In this document: positions 16,033-25,572 of the stretch, piece after piece
Numbering within the stretch: position 1 is the stretch's first letter
Layout: each line of letters starts with the position of its first letter
Assembly (NCBI RefSeq): GCF_014650075.1
Contig: NZ_BMUG01000018.1
Coordinates: 62,001-126,000, forward strand
Source of the DNA: Streptomyces microflavus
Lineage (GTDB): Bacteria; Actinomycetota; Actinomycetes; Streptomycetales; Streptomycetaceae
Length of the DNA: 64,000 bases
Direction: 5' to 3'
Notes under the pieces: generated by a model
Database searches by the model: none
What the model was told of the DNA's origin: nothing
The model's input: only the letters and a program-made list of their open reading frames with translations
Position numbers and translations under genes: made by a program

Positions 16033-16355
16033 TCAGCCAGGGGCGTCGCTCTCCCGACCAGCACGGGTCACTCGCGCCGGAGAAGTAGGCACCCGACTGG
16101 GCAAGTTAAACCGGGTGCGTTGGTCACGCGTTGGTCACACAGTGGCTCCAGCATCTGTCTTTTGCCTGGTCAGGGTGGGTATTTGAAACGACGGCCGGGG
16201 CCACCACCCCCGGCCGCACTCGGTCAGAACAACCACCTGACCTGCAGGCTTATCGCCCGGGCTTAGGTTTTCGTCTTCCGGCTGTATCGGCCTGCTCCCA
16301 GGCATTTCGGTCTGTTCCTGGGCGCTGTTGGTCACGCGTTGGTCATGCGCCCATC
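16033..16355 (+). repeat. att-like direct repeat, copy 1
   Basis: This stretch is a diverged copy of 53363-53700 in the same orientation. Both contain GTTGGTCACGCGTTGGTCA twice, 208 bases apart (here 16119-16137 and 16327-16345), and share TTTTGCCTGGTCAGGG, AACGAC and GGCCTGTTCC/CCTGGGCGCTGTTG segments in order. Each 19-base element is itself a direct repeat of GTTGGTCA. Such spaced short repeats resemble arm-type binding sites of tyrosine integrases. A GGCCGGGG/CCCCCGGCC hairpin also lies inside. No integrase gene is visible. The bases from 16356 to 16550 hold nothing recognisable. Confidence 0.6.
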
Positions 16356-16549
16356 CATGGGTCGGCTTCTGTGGGCTGTGGCGTCGTGAGTGCCTCCTGT
16401 TGGGGGCGCGGCCCATCCGGAATCCAGGCGAGCGGAAGCGAGACGCGTGTTGAGATTCGACAGCGTATGAACCGAGCCCATTCTCCATGAAGGAGGCTGG
16501 GCGAACGGGCGGGAATGAGCAGGCCCCCTTAGGTCGCCGCAGGAGCGCA

Positions 16550-17440
16550 CTACCTTCCCGAGGCTGTTCGTGGACCTGTGCGCAGTGCGGACATGGAGGC
16601 GAGAACGGAAACCGCTGCCAGTGCTCCAAACAGCTGTGGGTAGCCGTCCAGTGGTATGGCCAGTGCGGCTCCTGCGAAGGGGCGAGGGCGGCGGCGGTGG
16701 TGGTTGGCTCTGCGAGGAGGCCGGACAGGCGGCCGTAGTGGGTGGTGCCCCATCGGTCGGTGATCGCGGTGGCCTGGAGCAGTGTGAGGTTGCTGCTGAA
16801 GATCCCGGCGACTACCGAGAGAGCGATCAGAGGGGCGTACGGGCCCGGGGCGAGCGCGAGTGCCGCGGTGGTGAGGCCGCCGAGTGCGATCAGTGTGGTC
16901 GTGCGCGCGGTGACTTTGGCGCGGCGGGTGGTGGCCGCGTAAAGGGTGCGTCCGAGGGTCTGTCCGGCGGCGCCCAGTCCGAGTGCCCATGCTGCCTCGC
17001 TGGTGGAGTAGCCGCGTTCCAGCAGGAGGGGAACAAGGGCAACGACCGCGGCCGAGACGGTGAACGCGGAGAGCGTGAGTGCGACCGCGAGCCGCCGTCT
17101 TTGCGGACTGGCTCGCGTCTGCTGTCGAGGGCGACGGTGCTGAAGGCCAGGGGGCTCTGAGTGCCAGCGCGTGGGCGGGAATCGTGACGGCGGCGAGCAC
17201 CGTGTAGGTCATGCGCCATTGCAGGTGGTCGGCCAGTGGCGGCGAAGGCGGGCTGGTAGAGGGTGGCCGCCATGGCGGAGCCCGCGAGCACCCAACCGGC
17301 GAAGATCAGCGGCAGGTTCGGGGCGGCGGCGACGATGAGGACGCTCAGCACGCAGAGGACAGAGCCGGCCGTCATGACGGTGCGGGGACCGACCGTGGTG
17401 ATGGATGATTCGGCCCACGCGTATGCCGACAAACGCGAAG
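16550..17440 (-). pseudogene. MFS transporter remnant with frameshifts
   Basis: Major-facilitator sequence is spread over three minus-strand frames. Near 17430-17230 one reads TVMTAGSVLCVLSVLIVAAAP and then GWVLAGSAMAATLYQPAFAA. Between about 17100 and 16690 a second frame gives FTVSAAVVALVPLLLERGYS and ALGLGAAGQTLGRTLYAATT. The last part (16670-16550), in a third frame, gives FAGAALAIPLDGYPQLFGAL. The N-terminal helices are missing. At least two frameshifts and a truncation mean it cannot make a working transporter. Coordinates are approximate. Confidence 0.75.
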
Positions 17441-17576
17441 GAGCGTTCCCGTGCGCGCTTCCTCGGCGGCTGGCCCGCTTCCCTCACGCGGGGTCTTGGC
17501 TGATCGGGTCGGCCGGAGCTGGCGGCAGTTGTGTGGCGTGGACGGTGCTGCCCTGCACCGTCCACCCCACGTCAGC

Positions 17577-18203
17577 TCAGTCCTTGCCCAGCAGCTTGTT
17601 CATCTGCTCGATCTCAGCGGTCTGGCCCTTGATGATCTCGTCGGCCAGTTTCTTGGCCGGCGGGTACTCGCCCTCGGTCTTCTCGGTCGTGGCCATCGCG
17701 ACTGCCCCCTCGTGATGCCTGACCATCATCTCGAGGAACATGGTGTCGAACGCGGCACCGGATGCCTTCTCCAGCTTCTCCATATCCTGTGCGCTCATCA
17801 TCCCGGGCATGTCCGCCGAGTGGTCCATGCCCGGCATCTCCTCGGGCACCTTCTCGCCCCACGCGGTGAGCCAGCCGGACATGGTCTCGATCTCTGGGTC
17901 CTGCGCGCCCTTGATCTTCGTGGCGAGGTCCTTCACCTCGGTGGAAGACGCTCGGGTGGGAGCCAGGTCGGCCATCTCGACTGCTTGGCGGTGATGCGGA
18001 ATCATCTCCTGCGCGAAGGCTGTGTCCGCCTTGTTGTGCGCGCCGGCCTGAGCGGAAGTGGTTGCCGACGACGGGGACTCGGACTTCATCGATCCCATGT
18101 CGTGGCCTTCGTCGCTGCCCCCGCAGGCGGCCAGCACCAGAGCGGCGCTCGCGGTCGCCGCGACGAGCGCGGCGCGGCGGATCAGTGAACGGTTCGACTT
18201 CAT
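17577..18203 (-). CDS. DUF305 lipoprotein
   Basis: A 208-residue secreted protein. A signal sequence ends in the lipobox LVLAACGG. The DUF305 domain has two HH motifs, MIPHHRQAVEMADLA and MMVRHHEGAVAMA, and two Met/His clusters (HDMGSM, MPGMDHSADMPGMM) of the kind that bind copper or other soft metals. ATG 18203 has AGGAG 7 bases upstream. It lies 90 bases downstream of a DUF6153 gene on the same strand, forming a probable two-gene unit. DUF305 genes often sit in copper-response loci; the exact function is unknown. A broken paralogue lies near 49.9 kb. Confidence 0.9.
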   Translation of the reverse strand: MKSNRSLIRRAALVAATASAALVLAACGGSDEGHDMGSMKSESPSSATTSAQAGAHNKADTAFAQEMIPHHRQAVEMADLAPTRASSTEVKDLATKIKGAQDPEIETMSGWLTAWGEKVPEEMPGMDHSADMPGMMSAQDMEKLEKASGAAFDTMFLEMMVRHHEGAVAMATTEKTEGEYPPAKKLADEIIKGQTAEIEQMNKLLGKD

Positions 18204-18292
18204 GACTGAACTCCTGGGCATTGCGGTGAGTGAGTACGCCTGCTGGCGATGCCGGAACCGGTTCAGGTCACGCGGCACCGCAGGGGTGTGCT

Positions 18293-18709
18293 CTATATCC
18301 GCAGAAGCTGGAGTTCGGCCAGGGTCGGAGGAGCACGGGCTCCCTCGGGCGCTCCGTACAGGGAGGCGGGGACTGCCTCCACTCTTGGCAGCAGGCACTC
18401 TGGCGAAGGGGTCAGTCCGGGGAGAGCGGGGCCCCCGCCCACCGCACCTGACGAACAGGTGGCTTCCGAGTGGTCGGCGCCGCCGTCGTGGCAGCTGCCG
18501 TGCGGATCGGAACGGCACTCGTCGTGAGCGGACGCGGTCTCGTTCCCATGCCCGGCGACCATGGCGGCAGCGACCGGGCGCTCCGGCATCGGCAGGGCGC
18601 CGGGCGCCAGTGCGTGCATTCCGAGCAGCCCTGCCAGCAGCCCGAGGACGAGCAGCGCGCGCAGCCGCGGCGAGGGCCGCGGTTTTACGACGTGCTCGAT
18701 ATGGGTCAC
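18293..18709 (-). CDS. DUF6153-family small secreted/membrane protein
   Basis: A 138-residue protein. One hydrophobic segment (LRALLVLGLLAGLLGMHAL) is followed by a His/Cys-rich stretch (AGHGNETASAHDECRSD, then SCHDGG and HSEATC) and ends in ELQLLRI, as in the DUF6153 family of Streptomyces. GTG 18709 has AGGA 7 bases upstream. It is probably the first gene of a unit with DUF305. The His/Cys content suggests metal binding; no function is established. A second protein of similar design is encoded at 43973-44437. Confidence 0.75.
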   Translation of the reverse strand: MTHIEHVVKPRPSPRLRALLVLGLLAGLLGMHALAPGALPMPERPVAAAMVAGHGNETASAHDECRSDPHGSCHDGGADHSEATCSSGAVGGGPALPGLTPSPECLLPRVEAVPASLYGAPEGARAPPTLAELQLLRI

Positions 18710-19243
18710 GTGTTCATCCTAAGCATGTATCCGTCCCAGCGATCAGCCAGCGTGTGTGTGTCGCCTCGATCGCTCATCGTGATCACGCAGCTCATGGCCC
18801 ACACGGGGACACGACCCCGACGAGCCTGCAGCGACCTACGTCTCCTCGTGGTGCACCGCCGCTCAAGGCACCTTGCACTGCCTGACTGGCCGCGCTATCG
18901 ATGAAGCCCTGGCAGGGTGATCGGCACCGCGATCAGGCTGTCTGTCGGCCTCCGTGGTCGCCGGTCAGGGCAGAGCGTGCCGGAGTGGGAAACACCTTCA
19001 CCGACCTTGGGTAACCGGGACAAGCACGTCGTGACGTGCAACGTGGACAAGGGCGGCAGTCGGTGTGGGGCTTCCGGTCTCGATCGCCTTGAACCAGCCG
19101 ATCGCTGACAAGGTGGAGGTCGAGCGCGGCGGAAAGTGGCAGCGTCTCCGGCCGTCGAGGGCTCCTGGGACTGGATGAAGGGCCGCGACGGCAAGGCGAC
19201 CCGTGCCGGAGGGGGTGCCGTGGACCCCTCTTGGAATGAAGTC
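18710..19243. other. Non-coding gap with no recognised feature
   Basis: Between the DUF6153 gene and the operator of the NlpC/P60 gene I find no supportable gene, RNA or repeat. The region must contain the divergent promoters. Confidence 0.5.
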
Positions 19244-19258
19244 ACTAAGGTGGTTAGT
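19244..19258. promoter_or_regulatory. BlaI-type palindrome upstream of NlpC/P60 gene
   Basis: ACTAA-GGTGG-TTAGT is a perfect inverted repeat. The same ACTAA-N5-TTAGT form occurs at 37108-37124 and partly at both BlaI genes. BlaI/MecI/CopY repressors bind palindromes of this general kind. Confidence 0.5.
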
Positions 19259-19261
19259 ATG

Positions 19262-19370
19262 CACAGTCGAACCTTCGCCCGGTCGATCACCCGACAGGGG
19301 TGGCGGCGAAGGTACCGCCGAATCCGCAATGTCCACGCGGAGTCGAGGAGCTTGAATCACGCGCTCTCGG
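19262..19370 (+). ncRNA. Possible c-di-AMP (ydaO-type) riboswitch
   Basis: The leader of the NlpC/P60 gene contains ACCGCCGAATCCG and CACGCGGAGTCG, reminiscent of the conserved 3' part of ydaO-type riboswitches that often precede cell-wall hydrolase genes in Streptomyces. The 5' half is less clear (CCCGGTCGATCACCCG). This is a tentative resemblance; a covariance-model search would decide. Confidence 0.35.
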
Positions 19371-19401
19371 CAGGCGGCTGAGGAAGAAGGAGCTCGCCCC
19401 A

Positions 19402-20439
19402 GTGGCGTCCCACCGTCGTCCCAAGCAGCCGAACCACTCGTATGCGACCGTGCTCACGGCGACCGCGGCCGCCGCCGTGGCTCTCTCCACGCAGACCGCG
19501 TCGGCCGATCCGCTGCCGGACCCCAGTAAGAAGGGGGTCAAGGCGCAGGTCGACCGTCTCTACGAGGAGGCCACACAGGCCACGGAGAAGTACAACGGTG
19601 CGGACGAGAAGCGGAAGACGCTGCAGAAGCAGGTCGAGGATCTGCAGGACACGGTCGCCAGCGGTCAAGCGGAGCTCAACTCCCTTCGCCACGGGTTGGG
19701 ATCGATGGCCAGAGCGCAGTACCGCAGCGGTGGCGTCGACCCGTCGGTACAGCTTCTTCTCTCCTCCGACCCCGATGGGTACCTTGACAAGGCGTCCAGT
19801 CTTGACCGCCTGAGCGCCCAACAGGTCAGTGCGGTCCAGGAGTGGCAGTCGAAGCAGCGGGACCTCCAGCAGAAGCGCAATGAGGCGACGGTGAAACTCA
19901 AGGATCTTGAGAGCGCCCGCAAGGATATCGGGAGTAAGAAGAAGGAGATCCAGGGCAAGCTCGCAAAGGCCCGGGAGCTCCTCAATACCCTGACGGCCGA
20001 AGAGCGGGCCAAGATCACCGCTGAAGAGGATCGGGCCAACCGGTCCAGCGAGCGAGTCGAGCTCGGCAATGAGGCTAGCGCGTCGCAGCGTGGTGCCGCA
20101 GCCTTCGCTGCGGCCAAGAGCAGGGTCGGCATGCCGTACGTGTGGGGAGCGGCCGGGCCGAACTCCTTCGACTGCTCCGGTCTGACCTCCTGGGCATTCC
20201 AGCAGGCGGGTGTCGCCATTCCCCGCACATCGCAGACACAGGCGAATGCTGGCACCCGGATCAATTCCCTCAGCGCTCTCAAACCGGGCGACCTCATCAT
20301 CATGCGTACCGACCTGAGCCATGTTGGCTTCTACGCTGGAAACGGGCAGATCCTCCACGCACCGAAGCCCGGTTCCCAGGTGCGCTACGAGTCGATCAGC
20401 CGCAGTGGGATGCCGTTCATGTGGGGCGTCCGCATCTGA
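19402..20439 (+). CDS. NlpC/P60 peptidoglycan endopeptidase
   Basis: A 345-residue secreted wall hydrolase. A signal peptide (residues 1-35, ending TQTASA) is followed by a long coiled coil (about 45-235) and an NlpC/P60 domain. The catalytic Cys is in NSFDCSGLTSWAF, the His in DLSHVGFYAG, and a third polar residue comes from HAPKPG. It cuts peptide stems of peptidoglycan. GTG 19402 has AAGGAG 9 bases upstream; a longer frame extends through the leader. A BlaI-type palindrome and a possible riboswitch lie upstream. It converges with nuoN, leaving 31 bases between. Confidence 0.92.
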   Translation: MASHRRPKQPNHSYATVLTATAAAAVALSTQTASADPLPDPSKKGVKAQVDRLYEEATQATEKYNGADEKRKTLQKQVEDLQDTVASGQAELNSLRHGLGSMARAQYRSGGVDPSVQLLLSSDPDGYLDKASSLDRLSAQQVSAVQEWQSKQRDLQQKRNEATVKLKDLESARKDIGSKKKEIQGKLAKARELLNTLTAEERAKITAEEDRANRSSERVELGNEASASQRGAAAFAAAKSRVGMPYVWGAAGPNSFDCSGLTSWAFQQAGVAIPRTSQTQANAGTRINSLSALKPGDLIIMRTDLSHVGFYAGNGQILHAPKPGSQVRYESISRSGMPFMWGVRI

Positions 20440-20470
20440 GCACCCTCAAGCCCGCTTCACACCGGGCGCT

Positions 20471-21889
20471 TCAGCCGGCGAGCGGGCCGTCGAGAACCGC
20501 CAGAACAGGTCCTGCGGACAGACCGAGCACGAGGGAGGTCGCGGACGTGGTGTAAGCGACGATCCGCGAGGGTCGGTCACAGCCATAGCCCCTTGAGCCA
20601 TCGCCTCGGGACATGGTCGGAACGATCCAGCGCAGGTAATAGAAGAGCGAGGCGACGGTGTTGACGGCGGCCAGCACGGCCAGCCAGGCGTAGTCGGCGT
20701 CGAAGACGGCGCTGAACGCTTGCAGTTTGCCGACGAAAACCGCAGTGGGCGGCGTCCCGACCAGGCCCAGCAAGCAAATGACGAGGCTTGCGGCAAGCAA
20801 TGGCCGCTGTCGTGAGAGCCCCCTGTAGTCCGTGAGGTTACGGGCCTGGGGAAGCGCGGAGACCACCGCGAAGGCGCCGAGGTTGGTGACGGCGTACGCG
20901 GCGAGATAGTAGAGCAGCGCCTGTTGCGCCAGGTCCGATCGGCCGGCTACCGCAACGGGCATCAGAAGGTAGCCGACCTGGCTGACTGTGGAGTAGGCGA
21001 GCAGCCGCTTGACGTCACGCTGGAAGAACGCGGCGAGGTTTCCCAGCGTCATGGAGGCGGCTGCCAGTACGGCGATGAGCGCTGGCCAGCTGGGCATGTT
21101 GCCGGAGAGAAGGACGGCTCCGAGACGGTAGAGGGCCGCGAGCGCCCCGATCTTCGGCAGAGTGGTGAGAAGCGCGGCTACTGGGGGAGTGCTCCCCTGG
21201 ACGGCGTCGGGGACCCAGAAGTGGGCCGGTACCGCCCCGGCTTTGAATGCGATCCCGGCGAGAAGCCCGATCGTGCCGACGGTGAGAAGGGCCCCGGGGG
21301 CCGTACGCAGTTCCGTGCTCAGCATCGGATACGCGGTGCCTCGCCCTGCGGCGTACAGCAGGGTGATACCGGTCAGCATGACCACGCCGAGGAGAGCTCC
21401 GACCACGTAGTACTTCAGTGCGGCTTCCGTTCCGGGCCCGTCCTTGCGGAAGCCCGCGAGCGCGTAGGCGGGAATGCTGGCCAGAAGATATCCGGCTGCG
21501 AGCAGCAGCAGGTCCTGCGCGCCGGCGAGCATCAGGGCTCCGAGCGAGGCGAGTTGGACCAAGACGTAGAACTCGCTCTCCCTCGGATCGGCACGCAACG
21601 GGCCAACGGCCAGTCCCAGGACGGTCAGAGTGCCTCCGAGGATCACGATCCTGGAGGTGGTGGTCACGGGGTCCACGGCAAAGGCCGCACCGAAGGCGGT
21701 GGTGGGGGGCGTGGTTGCTGCCACGGAGGCTGCGGCGATGCCTCCGACGGACGCCGCTGCGGCTAGGACGGCAACGACCCACTGCCGATTGCGCGGCAGC
21801 CACGAACCGAGCAGGAGTCCGAGGACTGCGGCAGCTGCCAGGAGGATTTCGGGAAGGATGTCGAGGGGGTTCTCGTTCATGCCGGTCAT
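20471..21889 (-). CDS. nuoN: Complex I-like antiporter subunit NuoN
   Basis: A 472-residue polytopic membrane protein of the Nuo/Mrp antiporter family, about 14 helices. The proton-path segments are present: ALKYYVVGAL, the FKAGAVPAHFWVPDAVQGSTPP loop with its Lys, and DVKRLLAYSTVSQVGYLL. It is the last gene of the leftward nuoA-to-nuoN operon, with its ATG overlapping the nuoM stop by four bases. In complex I it carries one proton channel of the membrane arm. Confidence 0.92.
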   Translation of the reverse strand: MTGMNENPLDILPEILLAAAAVLGLLLGSWLPRNRQWVVAVLAAAASVGGIAAASVAATTPPTTAFGAAFAVDPVTTTSRIVILGGTLTVLGLAVGPLRADPRESEFYVLVQLASLGALMLAGAQDLLLLAAGYLLASIPAYALAGFRKDGPGTEAALKYYVVGALLGVVMLTGITLLYAAGRGTAYPMLSTELRTAPGALLTVGTIGLLAGIAFKAGAVPAHFWVPDAVQGSTPPVAALLTTLPKIGALAALYRLGAVLLSGNMPSWPALIAVLAAASMTLGNLAAFFQRDVKRLLAYSTVSQVGYLLMPVAVAGRSDLAQQALLYYLAAYAVTNLGAFAVVSALPQARNLTDYRGLSRQRPLLAASLVICLLGLVGTPPTAVFVGKLQAFSAVFDADYAWLAVLAAVNTVASLFYYLRWIVPTMSRGDGSRGYGCDRPSRIVAYTTSATSLVLGLSAGPVLAVLDGPLAG

Positions 21890-23391
21890 CGCGCGAGCAG
21901 CTCCAGGACGGCTTGGGAGGCGGGCTCGATGACGTCGAGGAGGAAGCGCGGGGCCACCCCGAGGACTACGGCCAGGGCCAGCAGCGGGACGACGGCTGCG
22001 CTTTCATGGAGGCGGATGTCAGGAAACACGCGGGGGGTACCCGGAGTGTCCGGCAGCCTGAGTGGGCCGAGGAAGATCTGCTGGAACGCGCGCAGGAAGA
22101 GGCCGGCGGTGAGCAGGATGCCGAGCAGTGAGACGGCGGTGGCCAGCGGGCGTGGGCCGAGACTGCCTGTGAAGATCTGGAACTCGGCGATGAATCCGGA
22201 GAAGCCGGGAAGTCCCAGTGAGGCGAAGGCGGCCATGGCGGTCATGCCGGCGAACGCGGGTGCTTTGGCGGCGATCCCCGAGTACGCGCCCATGTCGTAC
22301 GTTCGCCCCCGCTCGTACAGCACTCCCGCGAGCAGGAACAGCGCGCCGGTGAGCAGACCGTGGCTGACCATCTGCGTCACTGCCCCGGTGACGGCGAGGG
22401 TGCGCGCTTGCTCGGACCCCTCGCTCACGGCGGCGGCCGCACCGACCGCGAGAAGGATGTAGCCCATGTGGTTCACAGAGGTGTAGGCGATCATGCGCTT
22501 GAAGTCCGTCTGGGCGAGTGCGACCAGCGCGCCGTAGACCACGGAGACGACCCCGATGACCACGATCACGAGCGCGTAGCGCCGCCACACGTCGGGGAGC
22601 ATGGGCATTGCGATCCGCAGGAACCCGTACGTCCCCATCTTCAGCAGCACGCCGGCGAGGATCGCGGACCCTGCCGCGGGCGCCTCGGTGTGGGCGGGCG
22701 GCAGCCAGGTGTGGAAGGGCACTGTGGGTGTCTTGACAGCCAGACCGATTCCAATGGCGAGCAGGACCAGAGCCGCGTAGACGGAGCGGCCCGCGAGAGG
22801 GTTCTGTTCGGTCAGCTCGACCATGTCGAAGGTGTTCGGCGAGGCAGCGAGATAGAGGCCGATGAAACCCAGCAGCAGGGCGAGCGATCCGATGAAGGTG
22901 TAGAGGAAGAACTTCAGTGCCGCGTGGGCGGCGTTCTTGTGGCCCCACCCCGCGATGACGAAGTACATCGCCACGATGGACAGGTCGAAGAAGACAAAGA
23001 AGAGGATCAGGTCGAGAGAGACGAACAGCCCGAGGCACGTGGTCTGGAGAAAGAGGAAGAGCGCGGCGAACTCGCGGACCCGGCGGGTCTCGCGCAGCGA
23101 GTGGACAGCGCACGCGAGGAACAGCACGCAGGTCAGAGCGAGTAGGGGAAGCGACAGTCCGTCCACGCCGACGTGGTACCCCACACCGGCGCTGGGGATC
23201 CAGCGTGCCCTGACCTCGTACTGCAAGCCTGCACCGTTCCGGTACCCAGACCACAGCACGATGACGAGTACGAGTTCGGAGGCCGCGACCGCTACCCAGA
23301 TGGTGCGGAAGGCTGCACTCGGGGTGCGGCGCGGCAGGCCCAGCAGGAGGAGTGCGACGGCAGTCGGCGCGAAGACGAGGGCAGTGAGCAA
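21886..23391 (-). CDS. nuoM: Complex I-like antiporter subunit NuoM
   Basis: A 501-residue membrane protein with about 14 helices. FFVFFDLSIVAMYFVIAGWG holds the position of the key helix-5 acid, which in canonical NuoM is Glu within a WE motif; here the residue needs alignment. FHTWLPPAHTEAP and DFKRMIAYTSVNHMGYI contain the expected loop and Lys. The start appears to be TTG 23391, just after the nuoL stop; no ATG or GTG near the family N-terminus fits better. It is one of three proton channels. Confidence 0.9.
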   Translation of the reverse strand: MLTALVFAPTAVALLLLGLPRRTPSAAFRTIWVAVAASELVLVIVLWSGYRNGAGLQYEVRARWIPSAGVGYHVGVDGLSLPLLALTCVLFLACAVHSLRETRRVREFAALFLFLQTTCLGLFVSLDLILFFVFFDLSIVAMYFVIAGWGHKNAAHAALKFFLYTFIGSLALLLGFIGLYLAASPNTFDMVELTEQNPLAGRSVYAALVLLAIGIGLAVKTPTVPFHTWLPPAHTEAPAAGSAILAGVLLKMGTYGFLRIAMPMLPDVWRRYALVIVVIGVVSVVYGALVALAQTDFKRMIAYTSVNHMGYILLAVGAAAAVSEGSEQARTLAVTGAVTQMVSHGLLTGALFLLAGVLYERGRTYDMGAYSGIAAKAPAFAGMTAMAAFASLGLPGFSGFIAEFQIFTGSLGPRPLATAVSLLGILLTAGLFLRAFQQIFLGPLRLPDTPGTPRVFPDIRLHESAAVVPLLALAVVLGVAPRFLLDVIEPASQAVLELLAR

Positions 23392-23395
23392 CAGG

Positions 23396-25270
23396 TCACC
23401 TCACGAGGGCGAATACGACGGCGAGGACGGTGAGGCCCGCGACGGCCTGGGCGAGATATTGGTGCAGCTGGCCGGTTTGTGGCCGCCGGGCGAGCCGACC
23501 GAGTGCCCTGGTCGCGGCTGCTGTCGCACCCACCGCGTCGTCGACAGCGCGTTCGACCGTGTGGTCAGTCCAGACTGCGAAGCGGAGGGTTGAGTACGCG
23601 GCTCCGTCGATGCACTGGTCGAGGATGCGGTCGTCGAAGGCTGCCGCAGTGCGGGCGAGCCAGAACACGGGCCGCACCACTAGCTTCTGCGCGACGCGCT
23701 CCAGAGTCAGCCAGTCTCGGCACCAGTTCTTCACCGGGCTGGGCAGGGCGAGCGTGCGATCCGCCCATGCCCAGGTGGCTCCCGCGGCGGAGAGGGCAAG
23801 TGCGCCGGAGAGAGCGAGTTCCCATCCGTGCGGCTGGGGTTGTGAGGTGCTGTCGAGTACGAGGTCCACATGGTCGCGCAGTGGCTGAAGGGTGAGCGGG
23901 GTCAGAGCGATGCATCCAAGGGCGAGCAGCACCAGAGGTGGCCCGGCTGAGCGTGGTACGCGCCGGGTGCCGTGCTGCTCGGTGTCGTATCTCTGCTGTT
24001 CCACCGCTGGCTCCGGGCGCCAGACGAACCACAGAGCTTTGGCACCGTAGACGGCGGACAGTACGGCGGCTGCCAGGCCAGTGACGTACAGCCATGGGCT
24101 GCTGCCGAGTGCAGCGGAGAGCAGGACGTCCTTGGCCGCCCACAGAGAGAGCGGCGGTAGTCCGGCCAGTGTGAGGGCGGCCGCGGTGAAGGTGACGCCG
24201 GCCGTACGGTAGCGGCGGGCCGCTCCACGCAGCGCGGGCAGCGCCTTCGTTCCGAGTGCGGTCAGCCACGCGCCCGCGACCAGGAACAGCAGGCTCTTCG
24301 CAGCGGCGTGGGCTACCAGTTGGAGGGCACCGCCCGTGATGGCGCCGGACCCTGCCGCCAGCACCATGAACCCGATCTGGGAACAGGTGGACGCTGCCAA
24401 CAACTGCTTGAGATCAGTCTGCGCGACGGCGACGAGGCCGAGAGCGACGGCCGTCACGGCTCCTGTCCAGGCCACCGCCTCGCTACCCCAGCCGGACGCA
24501 TCCAGCAGCGGTCCGGTCCTGAGAAGCAGATACGCGCCTGCCACGACCATCGTCGCGGAGTGCAGCAGAGCGGAGACCGGGCTGGGGCCCTGCATGGCAC
24601 GGGACAGCCAGAAGCTGAAGGGGAGCTGAGCGGACTTGCCGAAGGCGGCGGTCACAATGCCTGCCGTGATGACGGATAGCCAGGGCTCCCCGGCACGCCC
24701 CAGATCATCAAGGCCAAGTGTCCCGGCCTGGCCGCTCGCGAGTGCGGCACCCGCTGCCAAATACAGGCCGAGATCGGCGGTGCGGGTGGTCAGGAAGGCT
24801 GTGTTGGCGGCGTCGACGCGTACCGGCTCCCGCCACCAGAAGCCGATCAGGGCCCATGAAGTGGCGCCCATGATCTCCCAGCTCATGAGCAGAACCGGCA
24901 GCGTGACAGCGGTCACCGTCACCAGCATGCTCGCAGCGAAGAGCAGCATCAGCCCGAAGAACCGGGCCCGTGCCTCGTTGGCTCCGAACTCTGTCGCGCT
25001 GAAGGCCAGGACAGCGAGGGTGATCGACGTGACGGTGACGGCCATCAGCCCCGACAGCCCGTCGACCCCGAGCTGGACCGGCAACTGATCGAGGAGCGGT
25101 GCCGACGCGGAGGGGCGCTGGAACGCGGCAGTGACCGCGAGCCCCAGGTCGGCGACGCCGACACCGAGCGCCACGGCAGGCGCGAACCGGTCGACAGTCC
25201 GGCCGCAGGCAAGCAGCAGCATCCCGGTGACCAGAGGGAGCCCGACGAGGGCCCACAGGAGGGTGCTCAC
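23396..25270 (-). CDS. nuoL: Complex I-like subunit NuoL
   Basis: A 624-residue subunit with the antiporter core and a C-terminal extension (about 480-624) that in complex I forms the long lateral helix. LLMSWEIMGATSWALIGFWW has the conserved Glu; FGKSAQLPFSFWLSRAMQGP and TDLKQLLAASTCSQIGFM hold the key Lys residues. GTG 25270 overlaps the nuoK stop (GTGA), so the longer upstream frame is discarded. Conservation of charged residues suggests real ion pumping. Confidence 0.92.
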   Translation of the reverse strand: MSTLLWALVGLPLVTGMLLLACGRTVDRFAPAVALGVGVADLGLAVTAAFQRPSASAPLLDQLPVQLGVDGLSGLMAVTVTSITLAVLAFSATEFGANEARARFFGLMLLFAASMLVTVTAVTLPVLLMSWEIMGATSWALIGFWWREPVRVDAANTAFLTTRTADLGLYLAAGAALASGQAGTLGLDDLGRAGEPWLSVITAGIVTAAFGKSAQLPFSFWLSRAMQGPSPVSALLHSATMVVAGAYLLLRTGPLLDASGWGSEAVAWTGAVTAVALGLVAVAQTDLKQLLAASTCSQIGFMVLAAGSGAITGGALQLVAHAAAKSLLFLVAGAWLTALGTKALPALRGAARRYRTAGVTFTAAALTLAGLPPLSLWAAKDVLLSAALGSSPWLYVTGLAAAVLSAVYGAKALWFVWRPEPAVEQQRYDTEQHGTRRVPRSAGPPLVLLALGCIALTPLTLQPLRDHVDLVLDSTSQPQPHGWELALSGALALSAAGATWAWADRTLALPSPVKNWCRDWLTLERVAQKLVVRPVFWLARTAAAFDDRILDQCIDGAAYSTLRFAVWTDHTVERAVDDAVGATAAATRALGRLARRPQTGQLHQYLAQAVAGLTVLAVVFALVR

Positions 25271-25572
25271 TCCTTCAGCTCCGCCGCCATGTCGGTCATG
25301 TCGATTTCGCGAGACCGGAACAGGGCGGTGACCACCGCGAACCCGATCGCCATCTCCAGGGCCATGGCTGTGACGGCCAAAACCACCAGTACCTGTCCCT
25401 CGGCGGCGGCTGGCGCGATGTAGTGCCAGGCTGCCGCTGCGGCGACGATCACCCCGCCCAGCATCAGTTCCAGGCCCATCATCAGCATGACGACGGACTG
25501 TTGGGTGAGGGCCCCGAACAGCCCGATGCAGAACAGAGCCGTGGCCAAGAGCAGGAAGAGCTCCAGATTCAC
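25267..25572 (-). CDS. nuoK: Complex I-like subunit NuoK
   Basis: A 101-residue, three-helix subunit. The two essential membrane Glu residues are in MGLELMLGG (E35) and ALEMAIGFAV (E73). It starts at GTG 25572, overlapping the nuoJ stop, and its own stop overlaps the nuoL start. It transmits the proton channel from the quinone end to the antiporter subunits. Confidence 0.92.
   Translation of the reverse strand: MNLELFLLLATALFCIGLFGALTQQSVVMLMMGLELMLGGVIVAAAAAWHYIAPAAAEGQVLVVLAVTAMALEMAIGFAVVTALFRSREIDMTDMAAELKE

Noticed and set aside
16033..16355. att-like repeat read as a tRNA gene or tRNA 3' end
   Set aside because: No cloverleaf, T-loop GTTCGA or CCA-type end could be fitted in either copy.
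16135..16629. Minus-strand frame through repeat copy 1 as an integrase C-terminus
   Set aside because: Both copies give similar short peptides only because of DNA similarity; no tyrosine recombinase catalytic motif is seen.
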